A stretch of DNA of 64,000 nt. Origin: Tubulanus polymorphus. Lineage: Eukaryota; Nemertea; Palaeonemertea; Tubulaniformes; Tubulanidae. Each line of letters starts with the position of its first letter. Positions within the stretch are counted from its first letter, which is position 1. Made by a program: the position numbers and the translations under genes. The stretch lies in assembly GCF_964204645.1 (NCBI RefSeq), contig NC_134033.1, positions 12,836,155 to 12,900,154 of the forward strand, written 5' to 3'. Below are positions 46,001 to 56,365 of the stretch, in pieces. A model generated the notes under the pieces. It was not told the origin of the DNA, did no database searches, and worked only from the letters and a program-made list of their open reading frames with translations.

Positions 46001-48172
46001 ATTTCCGTTTCCTTCAGCAGTACCGCCGCCACCGCGAGCAGCCAAAACGGCAGCGCTATATCAGTAGCTCACTCCACGCTCGGCAATGCGCCAAGTTAAA
46101 AGCATTAAGAAGAGAAGTAGACGCGATCGTTGACTTCGGTGATATCTAAATAATCTTCGCCGCCTCTACACAAAGTAGATTGTTTCTTCCCTAACTGACA
46201 GGTTGTATCATACAAACATCTATATGAAGGTACCGACGTCTGTGAAATTTTTAGTTTCAATTTAACGGAAATATCTGAAGACACGAAGGCCATCTTCTTT
46301 TAGATGTGATAGCAGACTTTTAACTCGAGATAGAGAGCGAGGACAGAATAAGGGTAAAGCCCAACGGGATCCATTGCATAGTTGAGAAACTTAGAGGAGT
46401 GGAAATATTAGATCCAGCGATTTTTGATTTATGACGTAAAAATGTGGACCAGCTTCCTTTCGGCAATTTCGATCGGGAATCTTGGTTTGATAAAATTGTC
46501 CTTGAAATGAGAAGAATCTAACAAAATCCCACGCTAATAATAAAAAAAGAGTTTGAAATGTTTCCTCGTTTATTCGACGTATATCCAGGATTCTCAGGTT
46601 AAAGTCTGCATTCCTGGTGGAGATGACCATTAGGTTAAAGTCAGTATTCCTGAAGGTATGACCACTAGGTTAAAGTCAGCATTCCTGGTGGGGATGACCA
46701 CTAGGTTAAAGTCAGCATTCCTGGTGGGGATGACCACTAGGTTAAAGTCAGTATTCCTCAAGGGATGACCATTATAGGTTTAAGTCAGTATTCCTCAAGG
46801 GATGACCATTATAGGTTTAAGTCAGTATTCCTGAAGGGTATGACCACTAGGTTAAAGTCAGCATTCCTGGTGGGGATGACCACTAGGTTAAAGTCAGCAT
46901 TCCTCAAGGGCATGACCACTAGGTTAAAGTCAGCATTCCTGGTGGGGATGACCACTAGGTTAAAGTCAGCATTCCTGGTGGAGATGACCACTAGGTTAAA
47001 GTCAGCATTCCTCAAGGGCATGACCACTAGGTTAAAGTCAGCATTCCTGGTGGGGATGACCACTAGGTTAAAGTCAGCATTCCTGGTGGGGATGACCACT
47101 AGGTTAAAGTCAGTATTCCTGAAGGGCATGACCACTAGGTTAAAGTCAGCATTCCTGGTGGGGATGACCACTAGGTTAAAGTCAGTATTCCTGGTGGGGA
47201 TGACCACTAGGTTAAAGTCAGTATTCCTGGTGGGGATGACCACTAGGTTAAAGTCAGCATTCCTGGTGGGGATGACCACTAGGTTAAAGTCAGTATTCCT
47301 GAAGGGCATGACCACTAGGTTTAAGTCAGCATTCCTGGTGGGGATGACCACTAGGTTAAAGTCAGCATTCCTGGTGGGGATGACCACTAGGTTAAAGTCA
47401 GTATTCCTCAAGGGATGACCATTATAGGTTTAAGTCAGTATTCCTGGGGATGACTAAGACATAGTCGAAGCGTTGAATAGATAGTTAGTCCGAAGAAACA
47501 TTTCGGATATTTTCTTTACACTGAGTGCAGAATCTTATGTTATCTTTCAACGCGTACATTATTTCGTCAGTGATTAAGGTACGTTTATCCTATTACGTAT
47601 CCACAATTTAATCGTTACCGTAAAAAATATATTCGTTAAAACTTTTACGTTAATGGTTCAGTTGGTTTGTTATGGTTTTTATTCGCTGCACCTGGTCACC
47701 GATACATCCAATTAAATTTTAATTGCTTGACCCGAGCCGATAGACAGATACCGATGAGGATAATTGGTCGTCGAAAAGTCGTCATAACAGGTTGTCAAGT
47801 CGTCGCACACAGCTATCGTTTGGTCAGTTGCCGAGAAAGACAGCTCAGGAGGGCGGACAGACAGATACACGCGGCCCAGCGGACTCATATCATCTTTAGT
47901 CACAGACTCGCACTCAGGTAAGCCGATTGTTTCAACAAACCGAAAGATTTTTGATTTCTCGCGAAGCTAAGGATAATTTTGAATCGGTCGCTATTGTTTT
48001 AATGGTATTCATGGGTAATTTCTTTAAAGAATGAAATAATTTCTAAAATACGGGCATCGTTATTGTGTAATGAAAAAGCATTCAATGTTTAACATTGACT
48101 ATCATTTTACATTCTTGTTTCACGTTTCATAATGTATACACTAGACTTTAAATTTTAGTTTCGTTTTTTTAG
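46001..48172. promoter_or_regulatory. Divergent intergenic region with 5'UTR exon and minisatellite
   Basis: Separates the hemopexin gene (minus) from the Cys/Lys-rich secreted gene (plus). A noncoding exon of the plus gene ends at 47917 (CACTCAG|GTAAGC) and is spliced to the acceptor at 48171-48172. Promoters of both genes presumably flank the 36-bp array (46588-47452). A minus open stretch at 46293-46105 with four cysteines was not recognised. Confidence 0.5.
46588..47452. repeat. 36-bp minisatellite, about 24 copies
   Basis: Unit ATGACCACTAGGTTAAAGTC plus AGCATTCCTGGTGGGG, with variants (TCAAGGGC, GAAGGGC, TATTCC). Because 36 is divisible by three and has no stop, both strands keep a 12-residue periodic frame open (MTTRLKSAFLVG / NADFNLVVIPTR). 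No splice or start context supports translation. Confidence 0.95.
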
Positions 48173-48181
48173 AAGAACAAA

Positions 48182-49988
48182 ATGTGGAAGCTATCAGTAC
48201 TCGTCGCAGCTTTCGTAGCTGTAACTGGTAAGTTGATATTTTTAAATGATATCTTAAGGACATGAGATCTTTCTTTTTAAACCAATGGTTTATTACGTGT
48301 TGAATGGGGAGGACAGTTAATGATTTTTCAAAGATAATCTGCAATTAGGATAGAATATTTAGAATGACGATTTGTTGTTCAGTTAATGAATTACAGAGTT
48401 TCCAAACTGGGTCATGAAATCGAGGTATTCTTCAAATTATCTGCCAAACCTCTATCATCAATGGCTGAGTTACTAATTTTAGTGCATATTCTCATTTTCA
48501 GCTGGTAACAAGCAACTCGTTGCAGGTGCGTCATTTTCTTCTGGTTTCTTGCAAAATCTGCGGTCCTTCCGTATGGTGGATGGTCGCTTTAAAGAGGACA
48601 AAATGCAGATGCCTGTTAAAGGTGTTTAGCTTCTCTTTAAAAAAAAAACCTTGCCACAATGTAGTCACAATGGCACACGTCCATTTAACCTCTATATTGT
48701 TCGACCAACCACCGATTATTCTAGATAAAACAATTTGGGGAGATAAACTTGAAAAAAAAAACATTGGAAAAAATTGGAAATTTATGTCGATGTTAGCCTG
48801 ACTTAAGCTGGATCATCGCATCTATTATGGAACATACTCTAGTAATCCCAAGGCAAATGCCCACAGGCAATAACAATAATTTTACTGTCGTCCGTATTGG
48901 CGAATTTCCAGTGATACATTATTTGCTGTAATCATTTTCAGTGGAGAAAAAGAGCGTGTTCTTGTATACACGAGAATGCGAAGACGAAACGTTACACAAA
49001 ACGTTCAAAGCAGGTCACGTGTGGAAGAGCAGGTGCATCGTCTGGACTTGTGCCGTGACACCAGGTGGCGCTTTCAATATTCCAGTCAAACTCGGTAAGT
49101 ATATAAAACAAATAACTGATTATGAAACAGCCATTCACGTATACCAACTATAGTAGCTTGAAGTGATTATCTTGAAATAATCATAATTGGCTCATAATAG
49201 TTGTATAATAACTGACTCTTTGACTAGGGTCCAATGTTTTCACGCCCTCTGGTGGGATAATATTTACTACTTATTCATAAACTTTACTTTTAGTGATGCG
49301 TTATCGTTGACGTTTTGCTAGTAAAGTTTGTAAATCAGAACAAGAGTTTGTCGGACAAAGCAAAGCAAAGCTAAATTGATGAATATTATTTCGTTTTCAG
49401 AATGTGAGAATCTCCAAATTAAGGGTGGTAAAGAATCTAAAGAATGCGTCCCAGTCGGAACAACTAATCTTAAAATCAAACGTAACGATCACCTTTACAA
49501 GAACTGCGACTGTGTTTGGATGTTCAACCAACTGCAATACCACTGTCCAGTCGAGCGTGAACATTTAGAGGGCAAAGCCTCCCCCGCAGGAAAAGATAAA
49601 AAGGTAAACAAGAAAACTAAATTTAAAGTTTATTGACACCTTGAATGATATAATATTGACTACAAGACCGACTCTTACTGGCGCCACCCATGGAGGTGGT
49701 GGCATTCTCCATAATTTCGTTCATTTTTTCTCGCTTCATTTACTCAAAATTCAATATATAAACGTAATCGTTCTTAACGTTTCTCAGGAGGTCAAGAAAG
49801 TAACCAACATGAAGGAAGAGCTGAACGTATCGAAGAAACTCGATGCGCTGAAGAAAGAGCCGAAATTGATACCGAAGAAGGCAGCCGGCGAAAAACCAAA
49901 GGAAGTGAAGAAGGAAGAAAAGAAGGGCTTACAGCTCCCTCTACCGGCCCCGGACAAAAAGACCAAGAAGGAACACAAGAAACCATAA
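48182..49988 (+). CDS. Secreted Cys-rich protein with Lys-rich C-terminal tail
   Basis: Family not recognised. Exons: 48182-48227, 48502-48525 (24-nt microexon), 48942-49094, 49401-49603, 49788-49988; total 627 nt (208 aa), all phases fit. A 5'UTR exon ends at 47917. The start ATG follows an acceptor by 9 nt and gives a signal peptide (MWKLSVLVAAFVAVTAG). The middle has eight cysteines: YTRECED, KSRCIVWTC, LECEN, KECVPV, KNCDC, QYHC, compatible with four disulfides, but I cannot assign a known fold. The last 70 residues are about one third Lys with Glu and Pro (PKLIPKKAAGEKPKEVKKEE), ending KKTKKEHKKP. Such tails bind polyanions, mineral or matrix in other proteins (inference). A poly(A) signal lies at 50534. 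It could be a shell/matrix or mucus-type protein. Confidence 0.82.
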
Positions 49989-50533
49989 TTGTCACTATCA
50001 CCTCGTTTACAGTAAGCAGACGCGTATTTAGGAACACCGACAGAATCACTGAGTTCATTATACTCGATTATTTGACGATTCTTTTAATCAATTCGTATTT
50101 ATTTGAATTAACAATGAACGGATACACCCACCTTAAAGCGACACCTGTCGGCTTCGCATTTTTTTTTAAACTAGCGAGGCGTGTCGGGAAATCGAAGATA
50201 GTTCGGTGATAAGTCGGTTTTGTTTTCTGATGCGAACTGCTATTCTGCTAGGTAAATCGCGAGCAAAGTGACAAAATATCAAAATTGAACGAGAACATTT
50301 TTTACGAGGTTAACAAATTAGTTTAATCAACTCGCAATCAATCAATTAATATCAATTAATCAATTAACGAATTAATAAACGTTGTAACATACTGTAGTTA
50401 TTATCAACGATATTTCTAATCGGTTTAAAGTCGTCTTTATTTCATGAAATGTCCCTCTATCTTAATATCGTTTTGTAAAAGAAGTGCCGCCATGCGTTCG
50501 TTCCTCCAAATCTCTGTCTATCTTCTTACATCA

Positions 50534-50539
50534 AATAAA
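50534..50539 (+). promoter_or_regulatory. Poly(A) signal AATAAA
   Basis: AATAAA about 550 nt after the stop of the Cys/Lys-rich secreted gene, followed within 60 nt by GT-rich sequence (GCGTGTCTTGTATATTCTG). Likely its 3' end. Confidence 0.5.
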
Positions 50540-50589
50540 AAAGCAACGTAATATGCAAATATGCACGCGTGTCTTGTATATTCTGTTTT

Positions 50590-50843
50590 GATCATGCCGC
50601 ACGACTGAGAATAATATACGGGTTCGAATCCACCGGTAGCTTAAACAGGCTTCCGGTAAACACTAGATGGCGCAAGAATGTAATGGGCTACTCGCAAAAA
50701 CAAAACAATATGGCAGCATATAGCCGCCGATAGGGTATAGAGGATCCAGAGAGAAATACTCATTTACCGAGACCGGGACTCGAACTACAGACCTGCCACA
50801 TGCCGGGCGATTGCTCTACCAATTGAGCTATGGGGGTGACTTG
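50590..50843 (-). mobile_element. tRNA-derived SINE
   Basis: Minus strand head CCCCCATAGCTCAATTGGTA, then GTAGTTCGAGTCCCGGTCTC, carries A and B boxes like a tRNA. The acceptor ends do not pair and the anticodon loop lacks U33, so it is a SINE or pseudogene. A tRNA-unrelated tail (CTATATGCTGCCATATTG) continues. Confidence 0.65.
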
Positions 50844-51169
50844 CAGTTCAATCCCCGAACTCTTAATTCGTTCTAAGCTTCCTGGCACAGGCTAGCGTTA
50901 GGGTCAGAGATAGAGGACCTTTGATTACATACCTTATTAAGTTAGAGACACCCCATCGTTGCGCGGGCAGCGGGAGAGCTTGTAACTAATTATAATCACG
51001 TGTATAGAGTGGAGTATTAGCGGACGAGCGAAAATCTGTCAACCACCGAGACCGGGAGTTATCAATTCATAACTTAATAGCCTGTTAAGACAACGGAAGA
51101 TTTCAAAAATCCCCCGAACTTAAGGAAAAGTTCTTGAAATCTGCGTCAGATTACAGACAACGTTGTTCC

Positions 51170-51391
51170 TTACTCGACGTATTCAACTTTCATAGAAACG
51201 ACTGGATCTTTCGAATTTTTCAGATACAGTAAAATATAGTCGTTTCCATTAGGAAGGACGAGTTCAAAAAATAAATACGTTGCCTCGAGTATCGCGCCAA
51301 CTCGATATCCTAGTATTAGGTCGACACAAGATAAGGTAAAACCGTTGTGATTTTCATAGTAAAATATTTTATTAAATATCAGCCGCCCCTG
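51170..51391 (-). CDS. Possible terminal exon of an unknown gene
   Basis: After a CCTCCAG acceptor (AG at 51393-51392) about 73 codons run to a TAA at 51170. Composition looks protein-like (FTLSCVDLILGYR, ATYLFFELVLPNGNDYILLY, KDPVVSMKVEYVE). The alternating G..Y.FF.V....Y pattern is faintly cystatin-like, but no QxVxG motif is present, so no function is claimed. No upstream exon was found; beyond the acceptor lies an AT-rich simple repeat. It may be a pseudogene remnant or chance. Confidence 0.22.
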   Translation of the reverse strand, partial: QGRLIFNKIFYYENHNGFTLSCVDLILGYRVGAILEATYLFFELVLPNGNDYILLYLKNSKDPVVSMKVEYVE

Positions 51392-54300
51392 CTGGAGGTA
51401 TAAAAATAATGATGACAGCAAAAAGAACAAGATAACGAGATATAAGAGAGATAGAGAGACTAGATTAATAATGATAATAATAATAATCATAATCATAATC
51501 ATAACTATAATGATAATAATAATATTTCTAATGATCATAATAATGATAACAATAACAATGATGATAAACAATCATAACATTTACGATGACTAGATTTTTA
51601 TTGTTTACATTACATTTTAGTAGTTATTCTCTGATCAGTCCCTACTGGCTACCGTCCATTTTTTGCAAGCGATATAAATAAGGTACTTGCAGGCCCTCTT
51701 TATAGAAGCCAATTAACCGGTTGTAATTATCGCCTGACCATTTTGGTTCGACAAGTCGACATAAGCGTAGAACAGGTCAGAGTCACAGGTCCCGAACTAC
51801 CCGATCGAGAATGTCTGCAATGACCTAAGATGGCGACCATTTATCCGACTCTTCGGTAGAAATAGCTACGGGAAATCGAAATATCATATACCAACCGGAA
51901 GTGAGAACTAGTTATCTGCGTACATTGTTCTAATTGGTCGGTTGGCGTCGACTTCTCAAAATTCAAGCCAATCAACGCATCACGATATAATACTTCCGGT
52001 CGAATGTCCTCTTCGTTTTTAGTAAATGAATTACTGCTAAGTTCAAGGTTACGCGGCTATTCGCAACCGTATTCTGATTAGCTAAAACTGTGATGCTGCG
52101 GATTAAAAAGTCACACGTTGTTACGTATGAATGACTTTTTACTTACCGAATTTTTATATCGTATTATCATGATTTTGATTATCATTATTACCATTATCAT
52201 TATCAGATATTATAATACAATTACATATGTACATACACATTATCATTTCATAAATGCAATATTTCTTTCATCGTTTCGGTAAAATATTTTTTCAATATAT
52301 TATACTGTTAATAAAGACTTGGAAATTCCAAAGAGAAACGTCGACTATTGATAACTCCATACGAATATGTCGATAAGATGATGAAATCTATTGCCCTAAA
52401 AACTACGGATCTTCTAAACGGAACGAGGATAAAAAACACACTGTCCACTAGAACAGCATTTAACTTCTTAACGCATCGAAGTTTGATGAAAAGAACACAT
52501 TTTTCAAGCCACATCAGGAACAAACTTCTACTGCTTTCATATTATATGCAAACCATTCTGTAAAAGACCTCTGTGAATCATTACGTATGATAAGAAATGT
52601 TCATTGACGTCAACAGAATATTTTTTTTTGTAACTTGATATCATTTCGTAACAGAAAAGAAAACATTTGTAACTTGATATGAAGTAGTTTTTATGGAAAA
52701 TTTAACAATGGACAATCATACAATTATTCCTATGATACACACCGGAGCTCGAAACAATTTCACAGAAAATCAACTGCCCACACGTATAATCTATAACTGC
52801 TTGCTTTATGGTGAAGCTCGTAGTGACCCCTAACGGACAACGAATTATCAAGAAACTATTTCGAAACGAAACACGAAGAACACTTCTACATTTCGACGCG
52901 CTGATTGGTCGGTTAGCCAGAATACCAAATTTCTTCTACACGCTGATTGGTCGTTCAGCTGGAATACCTAATACTACCCGACAAATCAAGATAGGGTTAT
53001 CTGACGATATCGTTAGACTGTCAGGGTAAGAATCCCTGCCGTGTGGACCCATCCTCTCTCTCGAGGTTTCGAAGCTAATCGCAATGCGCAGGGGTGGATC
53101 CAGGCATAGAAGTGGGGTGGGCAGAGGTCCTATGCCTATGTGGGAACGTGGGACATGAACAGCGAGTACTGTTTTAACGTGAACCACTAAAATGGGGTTT
53201 GCGGTTGCAATTATTTGTGAAAATGTTATCCTGGCTAAAAAGGTGGGATGGGCCCCTAAATCCTTCCCTGGTGCGAGTAGTCGTAGAGTCTTGATACCCA
53301 CTTAAAGGGTACCCTATATTGCGTAAAACCCCTAAAACCCTTTCGGAAAGAACCTACAAACGTATCATATTAAGAAAAAAAGCCGATTGACACTATAAAT
53401 GACTTAGTAATTGAATGCTTGTTTCATGGCTTCCTGCTTTAACGTGTGTTTGTGCGAATTCGAAGTCGATTGTATCAAATCTGCCCTAAAATGAAGATGT
53501 ATGAGAGGAAGCTACGGACTTTGTTTGTACTCTAAGAATATACAGAATTTTATCGCTAAAATTACCAAATAAATCAACAGCGATTCAGTATTGGGTTACT
53601 GACATTTAGCATTTCTATTCATGTATTGAAAACTAAATCGTGGCAGTTAATGTGCATACGTACAGCCCTCTATCATAAGGCAGTCGAAAAAGAGATATCA
53701 CAAAAATAATCATATACAGATTAGAATATCAATATCAACTATAAAAATCAACGAATCTTGCACATACGGGTCCGGTTTCATGGACTACAAAACATCGGGG
53801 ATATATTTTTCACCGCGTTAGTTCTTATCTATTCGTTAAAGGAAACTCCGTCGATATGTTAGTCAATGAACCCGGTCCCAGTGGAATGTATTCAGCAATT
53901 CATTCTGCATCTACCTATATATTCATTTAGAAAAAAAAAATCAACAACGCGCGTAAAACGGAATGATAGAATTATTGCCAAAATGTAACGATAAATTGCT
54001 TCGAAGATCATTGAAAAATTATACGCAGAAAAGCCATCTTTAAAAAGTAAAAGGAATGTGAGTCAAACATGTTCAACAGAATATGCCAGAAACTTTAAAA
54101 AAATGATTTGCCGGGATTCGAACCCGCTCGCAGCAGCGACTGATGCCGGGTAGATTCGAATCCCTTTAAAAGGAATATTTTTAACGAGAAAATGGCTTAT
54201 AATCATATCATGATTTAAATAACAACAAATTAGTTTTGGAAAAAAATGGCAACCGGGTTTAAACACTATATACACAATGAGCCCTAGTCCTGTCTCCATT

Positions 54301-54569
54301 TCCCAATTGATATAGTAATACGCGTAACCAATCACAAGTCGGCTTTAAGATACATATAACACAATAAAATATTTGACCTTTGACCAAAACATATATGAAA
54401 GACGTAAGCTGATTGGTCGAAATGATCGAGCAGTTTTTTCGAAATGAACCAATTATTGACGCGTACCGCCATCTCTCTCTCTCACACACACACTGTTCCT
54501 ATGTTCCGCGCCGAACTAAGAAGCTAAAAGCTAAACGAAAGAGTCCCATATGATAAGATATTCATCTGA

Positions 54570-54763
54570 ATTCATTGAAATGAAACCACAACGTTTTGGC
54601 TGTTGACTAACAGCCATCATCAGGTAGAATGACCACCAAAAACAGAAGAAGCAAAGTTTTAAGAATCCTCAGAACATTGTTACTTCTGTTTCCGGTGGTC
54701 ATTCCACCTGATGATGGCTGTTAGTCAACAGCCGAAATGTTGCGGTTTCGTTTCAAAGAATTT
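54570..54763. mobile_element. Foldback element with hammerhead-like core (Penelope-like end or retrozyme)
   Basis: Arms of about 80 nt are inverted. On plus, CTGATGA (54708-54714), a GGCTGTT...AACAGCC hairpin and GAAA (54734-54737) occur in hammerhead order. The minus-strand arm has CTGATGA (54623-54617), the same hairpin, and AAAA in place of GAAA. Confidence 0.5.
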
Positions 54764-56365
54764 CATTTGATAAGAATCTTATCGGGGGCTTTTTCATTAA
54801 TGTACAGTTGACACGGATTAGAGTGTTTTATTTTCGACGACTAAGCTATAGGCTATATCTACTATAATACAAGCGTTTTTGATGAAAGATGAAATGTGCG
54901 CAAAATGCTCACGAGCATCTAACGACGTTCTCGGAGAGGTTACTGAAACAATGATGAAAATCGTTAATAACAGCCTGTAACGAATGCTTATTCTCTAGTT
55001 TTCATACATAGTTTACAATTCCTATAGTAAAGTTTATATCCTATTTACACCGCGCGCATGCGCGTTCGTAGAGAAAATAGAAATCGTATTTTACACAGCT
55101 GATAGACGAAGGAAAACGTTACTCTTTTATTCTTGCGAGAAAAATCGACGATGCGCGATCGAAGAAGACGCATTTCTCTAAACGGTGTCGGTACAAACTA
55201 CGATATGAAAGTGCGTCGAAAGATATTTGTGAATTTGACACTTGGCCACTAACCTCGGACAAGAATACATATCTCTATCGTAAACAGGAGAGACCCGGTA
55301 GGCTACGTACGTGGATTTTTACTACTCGGGCTTGAGAAATTTCAAATGCAAAAAGAATAGTTACCAAAGCGTTATCTTAACTGATAGCCTCGACGCAGAA
55401 GTCGGATATCGATTTTCTATACAAAATTATAATCATCATTTTAATCATCATCATCATTATTATTATCATTATTATTAATATCTATTTTTCGTTACTGTTA
55501 TAATCATTATGTACACGAATTGTGATTGTTGTTTGAGAAATCGGGAAAAAAAACGTAGATTCTTAAATGTATTCGAAATGTACGTATATACTACAAGGTC
55601 AAGGTCATATACACACGTAGATCGTAGCGATACCGGAAATGGCGCTTGAAACACGAATATAATGAGACGAAGTTCGTTTGGTTTGGTTTTCCGTTCATTT
55701 TCGGTCGAAACGGTGAGATTTTTATACATACTTGTTTATAATAAGCTGCTATTTAGAACTTGTCGAGGAATGCACATAAGCCTATACAGCCACGCACCCG
55801 CACTATGGACATTCATTCATACAGTTTTGCGAAACGGTCGCCGTGCGCAAGTTTAACCGTGACATCTATTTTGGAGCGAAAATAGGAAGCGGCAGCTTCT
55901 TCATCGATTCATTCAGTGGTCAGTAGTAGCTGCTTATTGCTAATACTTGAGTCTTGTTTCGCTCCCGGCAGGTGTGGTGGGTTTGTGAGGGACACCAAAT
56001 CAAAACAAATAAAACGAAATCTACCAATCAAATAAATTACAGGTTCAATCCCTATTTTAGAAATTTGAGTCTTCAAGTCCGTGTTGTAACGATGCCATAA
56101 AATCCCACAACCAAGAAATGAAGATAGAGTATGCAATGTGCTAATCTTTAGGGCCGGTTCCATAGTCTATTAACCGGGCCCTGACACAATCTTCGGCCCC
56201 GGTCTTAAACTTTCGATCCAAAATAGATATCACGAATTTCCGTATTTTCTACACGCTCTGCTGTTGATGGAGAGACCTGATTATATGTATTTTTATATCA
56301 TATGTTTATAATATTCGCTTCTTACAACGAGCATTTTATCGAAATGACCCATTGCACGATTTCAG

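Larger units (their letters stand above)
49989..56365. other. Repeat-rich interval with one possible exon
   Basis: Contains the 3'UTR of the 48182 gene, a tRNA-like SINE (50590-50843), a possible terminal exon (51170-51391), AT-rich (AAT/ATC)n tracts, a foldback (54570-54763), a tRNA-like fragment near 54105 and (ATC)n near 55430-55480. Open stretches at 52308-52563, 52936-53301 and 54063-54489 look random. Confidence 0.5.

Noticed and set aside
46765-47418. 217-residue periodic protein (12-aa unit) and its antisense twin
   Set aside because: Unit length of 36 bp makes both strands open automatically; no signal peptide, splice sites or independent start context. Interpreted as minisatellite.
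50763-50840. Functional tRNA gene
   Set aside because: A and B boxes are present, but acceptor ends do not pair and the anticodon loop lacks U33.
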